DNA from: Heyndrickxia coagulans 36D1
GTDB taxonomy: Bacteria > Bacillota > Bacilli > Bacillales > Bacillaceae_C
Length of the DNA stretch: 64,000 nucleotides
Assembly (NCBI RefSeq): GCF_000169195.2
Contig: NC_016023.1
Location: 3,224,001 to 3,288,000, forward strand
Reading direction: 5' to 3'
Made by a program: the position numbers and the translations under genes
The notes under the pieces: model-generated
The model's input: the letters and a program-made list of their open reading frames with translations, nothing else
Told to the model about the DNA's origin: nothing
The model's database searches: none
Shown here: positions 10,058-18,033 of the stretch, piece by piece
Position numbering within the stretch: the stretch's first letter is position 1
Layout of the letters: every line of letters begins with the position of its first letter

Positions 10058-10537
10058 ATGGAAGGCATTATCATCTCGTTCATTGTTGCGATTTTGATGG
10101 GGTCTTTGGTCATTTTTGTCCGTTTAAAAGGGCAGAACAAGCCCGTTTCCACAAAAAAAATATTGTTGCCGCCGGTCTTTATGAGTACCGGGGCATTGAT
10201 GTTTGTCGTCCCGTATTTTCGTGTGACACCTGCCGAAGTATTGGAAGCATTTGTGGTCGGAATGTTCTTTTCCATATTTTTAATTAAAACTTCCCGTTTC
10301 GAAGTCCGTGACGGAAACGTATATTTAAAACGATCGAAAGCTTTTCCGTTTATTTTGATCGGGCTTCTTCTCATCCGGTTGCTGATGAAGGTGGTGCTTA
10401 GTTCTTCGATTCAAATCGGGCAGCTGAGCGGCATGTTTTTTCTGCTCGCATTCGGCATGATTCTGCCGTGGCGCGTCGCCATGTATATTCAGTACAGGCG
10501 GCTCATGCAGGAACTGGATGAAGGGGTCCGTGCTTGA
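10058..10537 (+). CDS. yneJ: CcdC/YneJ integral membrane protein
   Basis: 159 residues with about four hydrophobic segments (near 4-20, 36-52, 66-80, 98-145) and a short polar tail. Sequence and position match the CcdC family (YneJ), found beside ccdA; its part in cytochrome c biogenesis is uncertain, as B. subtilis mutants have little phenotype. GAGGGTTGAGAC precedes the ATG. The gene ends in a terminator shared with the convergent yneK. Confidence 0.85.
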   Translation: MEGIIISFIVAILMGSLVIFVRLKGQNKPVSTKKILLPPVFMSTGALMFVVPYFRVTPAEVLEAFVVGMFFSIFLIKTSRFEVRDGNVYLKRSKAFPFILIGLLLIRLLMKVVLSSSIQIGQLSGMFFLLAFGMILPWRVAMYIQYRRLMQELDEGVRA

Positions 10538-10572
10538 AAAAACATCATTCGCTTTTGCCGAATGATGTTTTT
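10537..10572. terminator. Bidirectional terminator between yneJ and yneK
   Basis: AAAAAACATCATTCG and CGAATGATGTTTTTT are perfect complements around a 7-nt loop, giving T runs on both strands. Confidence 0.85.
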
Positions 10573-10576
10573 TCAT

Positions 10577-11029
10577 TTATTGGGCCGATTTTGTTTTTTC
10601 CTGCGCAAACAATTGCTCATATCGGCTGTCGTCGATGTTCAGCTGCTTCAATTTTTTTCGGAGGAATTTATGGTCGCGTTTCGGCGTAGCGAGAATATAG
10701 CCCTGAATGATATTGTCCAGTGTCATTTTTTTTGTATTTTTGGAAAGCGCCACATCCCCGATTTTTGCTGCGATCTTTTTCCTGGCCACATCGCGGAACA
10801 ATTCCGGGACAGGGCTTACCAGTTCTTCAAGCAGTTCCCTGTACTCCGGCGTCCAGAGGTGCCGCGTTTTAAGGATTGTCTCCTCCTGCCGGTCAAGTAT
10901 TGATTTTCCGTCTTCTTTCGGAAGCCTTTTCAAAAATTTCCGGAACATAAAATAGCCGCCAACTGAAAAGAGAAAAACGAGACAGAGGATCCATATTAAA
11001 ATAAAGGCAGAAAACCATCCACTCAGCAT
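10577..11029 (-). CDS. yneK: YneK (DUF2621) membrane-anchored protein
   Basis: 150 residues: a transmembrane segment (about 5-28) then a soluble charged domain with LWTPEYRELLEELVSPVPELFRDVARKKIAAKIG and DNIIQGYILATPKRDHKFL. This matches the DUF2621/YneK family of spore-forming bacilli, function unknown. AAGGAGG lies 7 bases upstream. It is convergent with yneJ, the conserved arrangement. Confidence 0.85.
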   Translation of the reverse strand: MLSGWFSAFILIWILCLVFLFSVGGYFMFRKFLKRLPKEDGKSILDRQEETILKTRHLWTPEYRELLEELVSPVPELFRDVARKKIAAKIGDVALSKNTKKMTLDNIIQGYILATPKRDHKFLRKKLKQLNIDDSRYEQLFAQEKTKSAQ

Positions 11030-11166
11030 GACGCTCTCCTCCTTGGCAAGTACTCGCTTTTATTATAAGAAAAGATGGACTGTTTTTTCAATTAAAAAAG
11101 GAAAAACCCTTTTGCCGGCCGGCAGGGGACAGAGAAAAAGGGATGTTTTATCTTTATTTGTCCATG

Positions 11167-11212
11167 AAAAAAACGGTGAGGCACTTTGAATGCGGTGCCT
11201 CGCCGTTTTTTT
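11167..11212. terminator. Terminator downstream of the plsC-like gene (bidirectional)
   Basis: AAAAAAACGGTGAGGCAC and GTGCCTCGCCGTTTTTTT pair with one G-U around a 10-nt loop. Confidence 0.8.
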
Positions 11213-11260
11213 GATTTCTTTTGTGCTTTTTCATCTGCTTCGGGCAAGCAGAAAGCATTT

Positions 11261-11845
11261 TTACTGTTTTTTCAGCGCTTCAAAAGTGTCTTGCAGCAGA
11301 ACAATCGTTTTTTCAATTTCTTCTTTTGTTCCTTTTTTTTCGTCTGCCAGCCTGATCGGGTCGCCAAAGCGCACGCGTTTCGGCTTTCTCGCGAGGACTT
11401 CTTTGAACGTTTTCGGCCCTTCGTAAATGGCCGGGACAAGCGGCACATTTGCTTTTAAAGCAATCGTCACGGCACCGCGTTTTAAAGAAACATGTTCGCT
11501 TTTGCGTGTTCCGGAAGGGAAAATGCCGACGACCTTCCCTTCTTTTAAAAGTTTCATTGGAATTTTAATCGAGCTCGGGCCCGGATTTTCACGATTGACG
11601 GGAAAAGCGTGCAACTTCGTGAATAGCCATTTTGACCATTTTTTAGAGAAAAGTTCCTGTTTCGCCATATAATGAATTTGGACAGGCCAGATGGCAATCG
11701 CCAGGTAAATAATATCCAGCCATGTTTGGTGGGTACAAACGACCACAAACGGAGCCGCAGGGATTTTCTCTTTGTTTTCTTTTTTGATTTTGCCGCCAAG
11801 CAGCCAAAAAATGCCGGCAACAACATAATAGCCAAACCGGTACAT
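11261..11845 (-). CDS. plsC: 1-acyl-sn-glycerol-3-phosphate acyltransferase-like protein
   Basis: 194 residues of the PlsC/LPLAT family. The catalytic HX4D motif is HQTWLD (about 38-43), and the glycerol-phosphate site appears as GIFPSGTRK (usually FPEGTRS). It would acylate lysophosphatidate at sn-2 to make phosphatidate at the membrane face. The Glu-to-Ser change in the second motif is unusual and may signal a different acyl acceptor. GGGGGTG precedes the ATG. It is monocistronic. Confidence 0.8.
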   Translation of the reverse strand: MYRFGYYVVAGIFWLLGGKIKKENKEKIPAAPFVVVCTHQTWLDIIYLAIAIWPVQIHYMAKQELFSKKWSKWLFTKLHAFPVNRENPGPSSIKIPMKLLKEGKVVGIFPSGTRKSEHVSLKRGAVTIALKANVPLVPAIYEGPKTFKEVLARKPKRVRFGDPIRLADEKKGTKEEIEKTIVLLQDTFEALKKQ

Positions 11846-12035
11846 GATTACACCCCCACAAGCATTTTATACTATACAGGCATGCTTGTTCTACTAATTT
11901 GGAAAAAAATATTTAAAAACGCGAAATGAATCATTGGAAAAAAGAAGATAGCAGCCAAAACAGCGTTTACGGAAAGATTAAAATAAAGAAGGAATATGAT
12001 AAAGCAAGGCAGAATTTCATACGGAGGGAAACGGA

Positions 12036-13523
12036 TTGCATAAAAGATGGGTCGTGATATGGACGATGGCATTTCTATTTATTCAGGGAACTGGGCCTTA
12101 TGCAGCAGGGGACAGGGAAGGCTGCGGGAAAAAAGAAACAGACGCAAAGATTGCCGGTATTCTTGAGGCCGCCCCTTTAAAAGGCGGGATCGTTGCGATC
12201 AGCGTCCGTTCGGCTGATAGCGGGAAACTGCTCTACGAACAAAATGGCAATACGCTGCTGCGCCCTGCATCCAATATGAAACTGCTGACCGCAGCCGCCG
12301 CGCTTGAAACGCTCGGGAAAAATACCCGTTTTAAAACGGGCGTGTACCGGACAGGCGCGATCCAAAACGGTACGCTTTACGGTGATATATACATACAAGG
12401 GGGAGGAGATCCTGCTTTATTGAAATCCGATTTAGCGGACTGGGCGGCTGAATTAAAGAAGCAGGGAATCCGGCGTATTCAGGGGGACCTGGTCGGGGAT
12501 GATTCGCGCTATGATGATACCCGGTATTCACTTGACTTGCCATGGAGCGATGAACAGGAATATTACGGCGCACAAATTTCGGCTTTAACTTTATCGCCTA
12601 ACCGGGATTATGATGCAGGGACGGCCATTTTTGAAGTTGTTCCGGCAAAAAAACCCGGCATGAAAGCGCGAATCAAAATGGTTCCGGAAAGCGGGATGGT
12701 TAAACTGGTCAACCATGTCCGAACCGTGCGAGACGGTGAGCAGCAGGAGGACGATATCGTCATCAGCCGGGCACATGGCGGGAATACGTTTACGGCAAGC
12801 GGGACGATTACAGCCGATTCCGCCGCAGTCCGGCAATGGAAAGCGGTCTGGGACCCGGCGAAATGGGTGCTGTCTGTTTTCAAAAAAACGTTAGAGGAAA
12901 ACGGGATCACCGTTCAAGGCACAATCAAAACGGGCAGGGTGAAGGATGCAGCAGTTCCGGTTCTCTTTTCGCAATCGCCGCCTTTATCAAGCATCATGGT
13001 GCCGTTTTTAAAATTCAGCAATAATACCATCGCCGAAATGCTTGTAAAAGAAATGGGGAAAACGGAAAAAGGGGAAGGAAGCTGGGAAAAAGGGCTTGAA
13101 GTCATTCGCAGCGTTGCAGGTAACTTTGGCATGGACCCTGACCAGATGATGCTCCGTGATGGTTCGGGCATATCTCACGCCGATTTGGTCCGGGCAAATG
13201 ATTTGACGGCGCTTTTATACCGGATACAGGAAAAAGACTGGTTTCCGTGCTTTTTCGATGCGCTGCCTGTTGCGGGGGCTGAAAACAGGTTGGAAGGCGG
13301 AACCCTCAGAAACCGGTTTAAGGGGACGGCTGCTCGAGGACAGGTGTTTGCCAAAACTGGGTCGATTACAGGCGTCAGCACACTTTCCGGCTATATGCAG
13401 GCAACATCCGGGGAAAAGCTGATTTTTTCCATTTTGATCAATAATGTACTGGATGAAGAAGCAGTACATCAAGCGGAAGAGCAAATTGTACTGCAATTCA
13501 TCAACCAGGGGGGAGAAGGATGA
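12036..13523 (+). CDS. D-alanyl-D-alanine carboxypeptidase/endopeptidase (PBP4 type, S13)
   Basis: 495 residues. A signal peptide (about 1-25, ending YAAG) marks it as exported. Active-site motifs of family S13 are SxxK at Ser79-Lys82 (PASNMKLL), SxN in FSNNTIAEML and KTG in FAKTGSITG. The large insertion between the first two motifs is typical of PBP4/DacC-like enzymes. It trims D-Ala-D-Ala stem peptides or cross-links. TTG start at 12036 with GGAGGG 7 bases upstream. It overlaps the next gene by 4 bases (ATGA), indicating coupled expression with an LD-carboxypeptidase. Confidence 0.9.
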   Translation: MHKRWVVIWTMAFLFIQGTGPYAAGDREGCGKKETDAKIAGILEAAPLKGGIVAISVRSADSGKLLYEQNGNTLLRPASNMKLLTAAAALETLGKNTRFKTGVYRTGAIQNGTLYGDIYIQGGGDPALLKSDLADWAAELKKQGIRRIQGDLVGDDSRYDDTRYSLDLPWSDEQEYYGAQISALTLSPNRDYDAGTAIFEVVPAKKPGMKARIKMVPESGMVKLVNHVRTVRDGEQQEDDIVISRAHGGNTFTASGTITADSAAVRQWKAVWDPAKWVLSVFKKTLEENGITVQGTIKTGRVKDAAVPVLFSQSPPLSSIMVPFLKFSNNTIAEMLVKEMGKTEKGEGSWEKGLEVIRSVAGNFGMDPDQMMLRDGSGISHADLVRANDLTALLYRIQEKDWFPCFFDALPVAGAENRLEGGTLRNRFKGTAARGQVFAKTGSITGVSTLSGYMQATSGEKLIFSILINNVLDEEAVHQAEEQIVLQFINQGGEG

Positions 13524-14434
13524 GAAAAGGGAAACGATTACAGGCGGGAGATACGATCGGGCTGGTCGCGCCTGCAAGCCCGGTCTCAATCGAAAGGCTT
13601 CAAACTGCTGTTGCGAAATTGCGGCGGCTCGGTTTCCGGGTAAAAGTGCGAGAAAATGCGGAGAAAGTATACGGTGGGTATATGGCCGGTACGCCGCTTG
13701 AACGGGCAGCCGATCTGCATGCGATGTTTGCAGACGATGACGTGCGGGCAATTCTTTGTTTGCGCGGCGGGTACGGGACACCGCAAATTTTACCGTATCT
13801 CGACGTTGAATGGATCCGGGAGAATCCGAAATTATTTATCGGTTACAGCGATATTACAGCACTACACATCGTTTTCCAGCAAAAATGCGGCCTCGCCACG
13901 ATCCATGGCCCGATGGCGGCTGTCGAATTTATCACAGACGATGCGCTTTCGGTACAATCATTGCTCAAGCTGGCGTCAACCGGTGTTCCTACCGGCAGTT
14001 ACACGGGGGAAGCGTGGGGTGAAGGGGTCATGACAGCGCCGCTTACAGGCGGGAATCTGTCATTAATCTGCGCACTGATGGGAACGCCGTTTGAAATCGA
14101 TACAAGCGGAAAAATTCTTTTTCTTGAAGAAGTGCATGAAGAGCCATATGCGATCGACCGGATGCTGACCCAGCTTCAGCTTTCCGGAAAACTGGATGAC
14201 GCCTCCGGGTTTGTGCTCGGGCAATGGACGGACTGTGAGCCGGAAGCATACGCGGATGGGTTTACGGCACAGGATGTCCTGAAAAAGTTTTTTTACGGGA
14301 GCGGTAAGCCGGTGCTTGCCGGCATACAGTCCGGGCACGGTACCCCGAATCTGGCGCTTCCGCTCGGCATCCCGGTCACACTGGATACGGTAGGCCAACG
14401 CCTGCATTTTTGCGAAACCATTGTCGTTGAATAA
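13520..14434 (+). CDS. LD-carboxypeptidase, S66 family
   Basis: 304 residues. The S66 nucleophile is Ser110 in FIGYSDITALH; the later catalytic Glu and His are in LFLEEVHEEPYAIDRML and QSGHGTPNLALPLG. The N-terminal LVAPASP and LRGGYGT are family hallmarks. The enzyme removes the D-amino acid after meso-DAP from muropeptides in wall recycling. No signal peptide is seen, so it acts in the cytosol on imported muropeptides. It is coupled to the upstream PBP4-type enzyme. Confidence 0.9.
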   Translation: MRKGKRLQAGDTIGLVAPASPVSIERLQTAVAKLRRLGFRVKVRENAEKVYGGYMAGTPLERAADLHAMFADDDVRAILCLRGGYGTPQILPYLDVEWIRENPKLFIGYSDITALHIVFQQKCGLATIHGPMAAVEFITDDALSVQSLLKLASTGVPTGSYTGEAWGEGVMTAPLTGGNLSLICALMGTPFEIDTSGKILFLEEVHEEPYAIDRMLTQLQLSGKLDDASGFVLGQWTDCEPEAYADGFTAQDVLKKFFYGSGKPVLAGIQSGHGTPNLALPLGIPVTLDTVGQRLHFCETIVVE

Positions 14435-14641
14435 GCTTGCATATCGTTCTCATCATAACCGCATACTTATTGCCCGTACGGTATGTCCGGAAGCAGGCTG
14501 GCCTAGCAAGGGGTTTACAATGCAGACGCACATCCGGCCGTTTAAATTGGCGCCTGTTTTCCCGCTTGCAGGCGGATGCACAAACGATGCGCTTCCAACT
14601 GCCATATTGTAAAAGCAGCAATGGATAAAGGAGTGACAAAT

Positions 14642-14887
14642 TTGGCAGAATCCAGGCAGTATTATGGCGGCTATCCGGGCCATTATATGCCGTATGGGCA
14701 CCACCACCATTATGGAGGATACGGTGGTTACGGCGGTTATCCGTACGGGCATTCGTACGGCCACTCGTACGGCCACTCACATGGTTATGGTTACCCGCAC
14801 GGCCACCATCATCATTACCATTCCGGGCATTACGGCCACAGCGGATACGGGAATTTTCCGGGCCACGGGTACAGGGAAGAAAAATAA
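14642..14887 (+). CDS. Gly/His/Tyr-rich low-complexity protein (possible spore coat protein)
   Basis: 81 residues from TTG 14642, set by AAAGGAG 9 bases upstream. After MAESRQYYGG the protein is almost only Gly, Tyr, His and Pro with GYGGYGGYPYG and repeated GHSY/GHSH units. The DNA shows matching GGCCACTCGTAC repeats. The composition resembles spore coat proteins and metal-binding His-rich proteins; I recognise no family. It stands alone with its own terminator. The 200 bp upstream hold no promoter I would defend. Confidence 0.65.
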   Translation: MAESRQYYGGYPGHYMPYGHHHHYGGYGGYGGYPYGHSYGHSYGHSHGYGYPHGHHHHYHSGHYGHSGYGNFPGHGYREEK

Positions 14888-14899
14888 AACGCTTTACCG

Positions 14900-14929
14900 A
14901 AAAAGATGCCTGCGTGCAGGCATCTTTTT
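14900..14929 (+). terminator. Terminator after the Gly/His/Tyr-rich gene
   Basis: AAAAAGATGCCTGC and GCAGGCATCTTTTT are perfect complements around a 2-nt gap. Confidence 0.85.
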
Positions 14930-15015
14930 CCCATTTTTGCAGCAGCATTTTTCCAGGCGGATGGATTCGGCAGCCATGAAAGGTTTTCATCCGAAAAAAT
15001 CACGGCATTAGTGGA

Positions 15016-15051
15016 GAAAAAAATAAAGAAAAAAATAAAGAAAAAAATAAT
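15016..15051 (+). repeat. Three tandem 12-bp A-tract repeats upstream of the csp promoter
   Basis: GAAAAAAATAAA occurs at 15016-15027 and 15028-15039, and GAAAAAAATAAT at 15040-15051. The block ends 9 bp before the -35 and looks like an UP element or bent-DNA enhancer. Confidence 0.8.
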
Positions 15052-15060
15052 CAATTCGTC

Positions 15061-15207
15061 TTGACACCACATTTATAATCTGCTATTATAATAAAGAATT
15101 ATTTTTGTTCGGTATGGTAAGGAAGGAAAAAGTTTTAAAACTGACCCCCTGAAATCACTTGAGCAAGGATAGTAATTTTGTGTTCAAACACATTAGGAGG
15201 AAACAAA
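15061..15207 (+). promoter_or_regulatory. Cold-shock gene promoter and long 5' leader
   Basis: TTGACA (15061-15066), a 17-bp spacer and TATTAT (15084-15089) give a start near 15097. The untranslated leader would be about 110 nt, typical of cold-shock mRNAs whose leader changes fold with temperature. AGGAGG precedes the ATG. Confidence 0.7.
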
Positions 15208-15408
15208 ATGGAACAAGGTAAAGTAAAATGGTTTAATTCGGAAAAAGGCTACGGATTTATCGAACGTGAAGGCGGCAGCGATGTATTTGTTCACTTCTCA
15301 GCGATTCAGGGCGAAGGTTTTAAAACTTTGGAAGAAGGCCAATCCGTATCTTTTGATATTGAAGAAGGCAACCGCGGACCACAAGCTGCAAACGTTTCGA
15401 AATTATAA
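15208..15408 (+). CDS. Cold-shock protein, CspA family
   Basis: 66 residues, one cold-shock domain. RNP1 is KGYGFIE and RNP2 is VFVHFSAI, which bind single-stranded RNA and DNA. It acts as an RNA chaperone in cold and growth transitions. Sequence is close to both CspB and CspD of B. subtilis, so I leave the symbol empty. The start has AGGAGG at 9 bases; ATG 15178 lies in the leader. Confidence 0.95.
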   Translation: MEQGKVKWFNSEKGYGFIEREGGSDVFVHFSAIQGEGFKTLEEGQSVSFDIEEGNRGPQAANVSKL

Positions 15409-15437
15409 AAAACAGGCCTTTATGGCCTGTTTTTTTT
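15407..15437 (+). terminator. Terminator after the cold-shock gene
   Basis: AAAAACAGGCC and GGCCTGTTTTTTTT pair around TTTAT. Confidence 0.85.
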
Positions 15438-15593
15438 GCCTTGGGAATCAGGTTCACACGTCCCTTTGCTAGGAAAAAAAATATCCTTTTAATCCGGCCG
15501 CTTCGGATAAAAAATAGATACATATTGCAATCGCGATCTTTCATAATATATGATAAGAGCAATGCCAATATGGATAAAGGAGACAGGGGAATT

Positions 15594-16037
15594 TTGCAAA
15601 TCAGAGAAATGGCAACAGAATTACTAAAAAACGCCGGGTGCACCGCCCATTTGAAAATAAAGAAACAGTTCCCCGGCGGGCGCCTTGTTGGCGGCAAATA
15701 CCATCCGCACACCGATACGATTACGCTGTATATAGAGACAATCCGGCGGCAGTGCGAGCTATTGTTTGGAAGCTGCGAATGGTTTTTGCCTTACGCCACG
15801 ATTGTGCTTGCACATGAAATCGGCCATGCGATGGATGAAAATCTGCCTCTATTGTCCGCCGCCTTTGAAGAGTCCGGGCATTTACCGGAAAAGCAAGCAC
15901 TGGCACTTACGATTGAGCAAAATGCGTGGGATTTTGCCGGCCAGCTGATCCCCGTACATCTTGAGCCGCTTTTTCAAAAAATCATGGATGAGTCGCTATC
16001 TGCCTACCGCCAACCGGTGATGGCGGGTGCATATTAA
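15594..16037 (+). CDS. Small zincin-like protein with HEIGH motif, function unknown
   Basis: About 147 residues from TTG 15594 (AAAGGAG and AGGGGAA upstream; ATG 15609 or 15570 are alternatives). ATIVLAHEIGHAMDE (near residues 78-92) is the HEXXH zinc-binding helix of metalloproteases, preceded by a strand-like TITLYIETIRRQC. A possible third ligand is a Glu in the following acidic helix (AAFEESGH or TIEQNAWDFAGQ). No signal peptide is seen. I do not recognise the family; it might be a minimal peptidase such as those acting on a repressor. Stand-alone, with a terminator shared with the Mn catalase. Confidence 0.7.
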   Translation: MQIREMATELLKNAGCTAHLKIKKQFPGGRLVGGKYHPHTDTITLYIETIRRQCELLFGSCEWFLPYATIVLAHEIGHAMDENLPLLSAAFEESGHLPEKQALALTIEQNAWDFAGQLIPVHLEPLFQKIMDESLSAYRQPVMAGAY

Positions 16038-16044
16038 GAAATGG

Positions 16045-16086
16045 CAAAAAAACCGGAAGAAGGAAAGTCTTCTTTCGGTTTTTGCT
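16045..16086. terminator. Bidirectional terminator
   Basis: AAAAAACCGGAAGAAG and CTTCTTTCGGTTTTT pair with one mismatch between the convergent HEIGH gene and the Mn catalase. Confidence 0.8.
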
Positions 16087-16911
16087 TTATTTAACGATTG
16101 GCAGTGTTCCGTGCACATAGGGCGGTGCCGGTTGTTGTCCGACACGGTCATGGGATGCAAAAGGTTCGACAAATTTAAATTCACCTTTTCCATCAATGCT
16201 TTCGCCGCTCGCCCATCTTCCCTTGGCACTTTCTTTGCCTTCCGAATGATTGATAAAGAGATGGGTAAATTCTTCAGGCTCCTGTTCAGGAGGGAATGTG
16301 CTCGGCACGACAACACCTTCCTGTTCTTCCAGTTCACGCAGGGCGGCCAGCCACTGGTTCTGATGCATCGTGTCCCGCGCGATCAAAAACGATAGTGTTT
16401 TTTTCACGCCCGGATCGTCCGTCATTTCATATAAGCGGACGACTTGAAGTCGCCCCTGCGATTCAGCGTTGAGATTGGCGCGGAAGTCAGCGATTAAATT
16501 CCCGCTTGATACGATATAACTGCCGCTCCACGGAACACCCGCACTGTTGACCGGCAACGCGCCGAGCCCGCCGACAATGGCGTGTTGCGGATTCATCCCG
16601 CCCATGACAGCTGCAATGGCAGGGTCTTTCGCAACCGCTTCTTCCTGCATTTTGACCGGTGCCTTATCGAGCAGGCGGGCGATTAATGTGGCGAGCATTT
16701 CCACATGGCCGATTTCTTCTGTCCCGATATCAAGCAGCATATCCCGGTATTTTTCATCTGCCCGGCAGTTCCATCCTTGGAGAAGATACTGCATCATCAC
16801 AGAGATTTCCCCGTATTGCCCGCCGAGCACTTCCTGCACTTTATTGGCGAAAACCGGATCCGGCCTTTCAGGTTTTGCTTCAAACTGCAACTCTTTTTTG
16901 TGTAAAAACAT
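16087..16911 (-). CDS. Manganese (non-haem) catalase
   Basis: 274 residues, the YdbD-like length. The four-helix bundle provides di-manganese ligands Glu35 (YGEISVMMQ), Glu66 and His69 (TEEIGHVEM) and a second Glu/His pair in NAESQGRLQ and ARDTMHQNQW. It dismutates hydrogen peroxide. The start at 16911 has AGGAG 9 bases upstream, and the 11-residue upstream extension is not needed. In this window mntH supplies Mn and Dps protects DNA. The C-terminal 60 residues are charged and less conserved. Confidence 0.92.
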   Translation of the reverse strand: MFLHKKELQFEAKPERPDPVFANKVQEVLGGQYGEISVMMQYLLQGWNCRADEKYRDMLLDIGTEEIGHVEMLATLIARLLDKAPVKMQEEAVAKDPAIAAVMGGMNPQHAIVGGLGALPVNSAGVPWSGSYIVSSGNLIADFRANLNAESQGRLQVVRLYEMTDDPGVKKTLSFLIARDTMHQNQWLAALRELEEQEGVVVPSTFPPEQEPEEFTHLFINHSEGKESAKGRWASGESIDGKGEFKFVEPFASHDRVGQQPAPPYVHGTLPIVK

Positions 16912-17066
16912 CTGCTCCACTCCTGTTCCGGTTTTGATCTTCAATTCCTGTCTACCCTAGGAAAAACGGGTTAAACATTCGAAAAAAACGAACGCCGGTG
17001 TTTAAGAACGGGGCAAAAAGGCAATATAAAAAGAAATCTGATTTACATACAAGGGGGAACATAACG

Positions 17067-17528
17067 ATGCAAAATATCGTTGCAAAAACAGAAGACAATT
17101 ATTTTGAAAAAAATAAATCGAAAGTGGACATTCACGTGTTCGACAAGGAAGATTCTCGCCCGTTTGCAAACTTCCCTTTTTCCAGCCGGAAAGTGTATGA
17201 GTTTTTCGATTATACGCTGCGTACGCCGCTCGAAAAAACAGATGCTTTCTATGAAATTTTAAAAATGCCATATGCATGTGAGATTTGGATTTTGCCGGTA
17301 ACCGAGAAATCTTCCCATTTTATGCGTGAAATTCAAGAACCGAAAACCGCTGCTTTGTTTTCCTTTTTGGCGAAAGTGAAAGACACCATTCAGCGCGACC
17401 GCACCTTTATTGTTACGGATCAAAGCCATGCAGCGGCAGTAGCTGAAGAAATGAAAAGACTCGGCTTTACGATGACGGAACCCAGCGCGGCGGAACTGGA
17501 AAAACTCGTCATTTCTTTTGGTGATTAA
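17067..17528 (+). CDS. Unrecognised 153-residue protein
   Basis: I do not recognise this protein. It begins MQNIVAKTEDNYFEKNKSKV and has an aromatic stretch (FANFPFSSRKVYEFFDYTL), a middle part with ACEIWILPV, and alpha/beta sequence near the C-terminus (TFIVTDQSHAAAVAEEMKRLGFTMTEPS). No signal peptide, membrane helix or cysteine motif stands out. AAGGGGGAA precedes ATG 17067. The next gene starts 15 bp after its stop, so they are probably an operon. A 155-bp upstream gap holds no convincing promoter. Confidence 0.7.
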   Translation: MQNIVAKTEDNYFEKNKSKVDIHVFDKEDSRPFANFPFSSRKVYEFFDYTLRTPLEKTDAFYEILKMPYACEIWILPVTEKSSHFMREIQEPKTAALFSFLAKVKDTIQRDRTFIVTDQSHAAAVAEEMKRLGFTMTEPSAAELEKLVISFGD

Positions 17529-17543
17529 TATGGGGACACGCAT

Positions 17544-17870
17544 ATGCAGTTAATTGGAATTTTTGCCGGACCCGGGGAAGCAGCGGAAGCCATTTTACAT
17601 CATCATAGAGAAAATGGGCGCATTACTGTCATCGCCAACAATGCTGCGGCCATCCGTGAAGTCGGCCGCGAAGCCGGAAAAGGTGTAAACGGAATATGCC
17701 TTCATACGGATGTGGATCTCATGAATGAACTGAAAGCACTGGTCAAAAGAAAAACATACCCGGAAAAAATATTGGAAAAGGTCCTTGAGCTCGGAATTCC
17801 GCTTGAAATTGCCACCCGGTATGTCGGTGCGGCGGCAAACGGAAAAATCGTCGTATTGGCACACGACTAA
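17544..17870 (+). CDS. Unrecognised 108-residue alpha/beta protein
   Basis: A strand-helix-strand pattern is visible: MQLIGIFAGPGEAAEAILHH, ITVIANNAAAIREVGREAG, and a final KIVVLAHD. The opening loosely resembles the N-terminal half of general-stress proteins of the 17M/YflT type, but the match is by eye and weak. A lysine-rich helix (LMNELKALVKRKTYPEKILEKVLELG) fills the middle. It is transcribed with the 153-residue gene and followed by a strong terminator. Confidence 0.65.
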   Translation: MQLIGIFAGPGEAAEAILHHHRENGRITVIANNAAAIREVGREAGKGVNGICLHTDVDLMNELKALVKRKTYPEKILEKVLELGIPLEIATRYVGAAANGKIVVLAHD

Positions 17871-17884
17871 TTTTCCTTGCAGAC

Positions 17885-17928
17885 GAAAAAGATCAAGCCC
17901 TGCCGGATGCAGGCCTTGATCTTTTTTG
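17885..17928 (+). terminator. Terminator after the two unknown genes
   Basis: AAAAAGATCAAGCCCTGC and GCAGGCCTTGATCTTTTT pair almost perfectly. Confidence 0.85.
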
Positions 17929-17973
17929 TTATGCTTGAAAGCGAAAAGTTTCTATTTTTTTATATTTTTAACC

Positions 17974-17989
17974 TTGTATAATCATACAT
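17974..17989 (+). promoter_or_regulatory. ARG box over the argC -10
   Basis: TTGTATAATCATACAT fits the ArgR/AhrC consensus WTGNATW4ATNCAW with one loose base in the centre. The promoter -10 TATAAT (17977-17982) lies inside it. A second, weaker element (TGAATTATAATAAT) starts at 17992. Arginine-bound AhrC would repress here. Confidence 0.8.
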
Positions 17990-18033
17990 AATGAATTATA
18001 ATAATGCACATACATAACAATAGGGAGATGAAA

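Noticed and set aside
14376-14990. 204-codon minus-strand frame across the Gly/His/Tyr-rich gene
   Set aside because: Low-complexity shadow; no ribosome site; crosses terminator and gene end.
16998-17066. Upstream GTTTAA near 16999 as a sigma-B promoter for the unknown operon
   Set aside because: The matching -10 (GGGTAT) is absent; only three of six bases fit.
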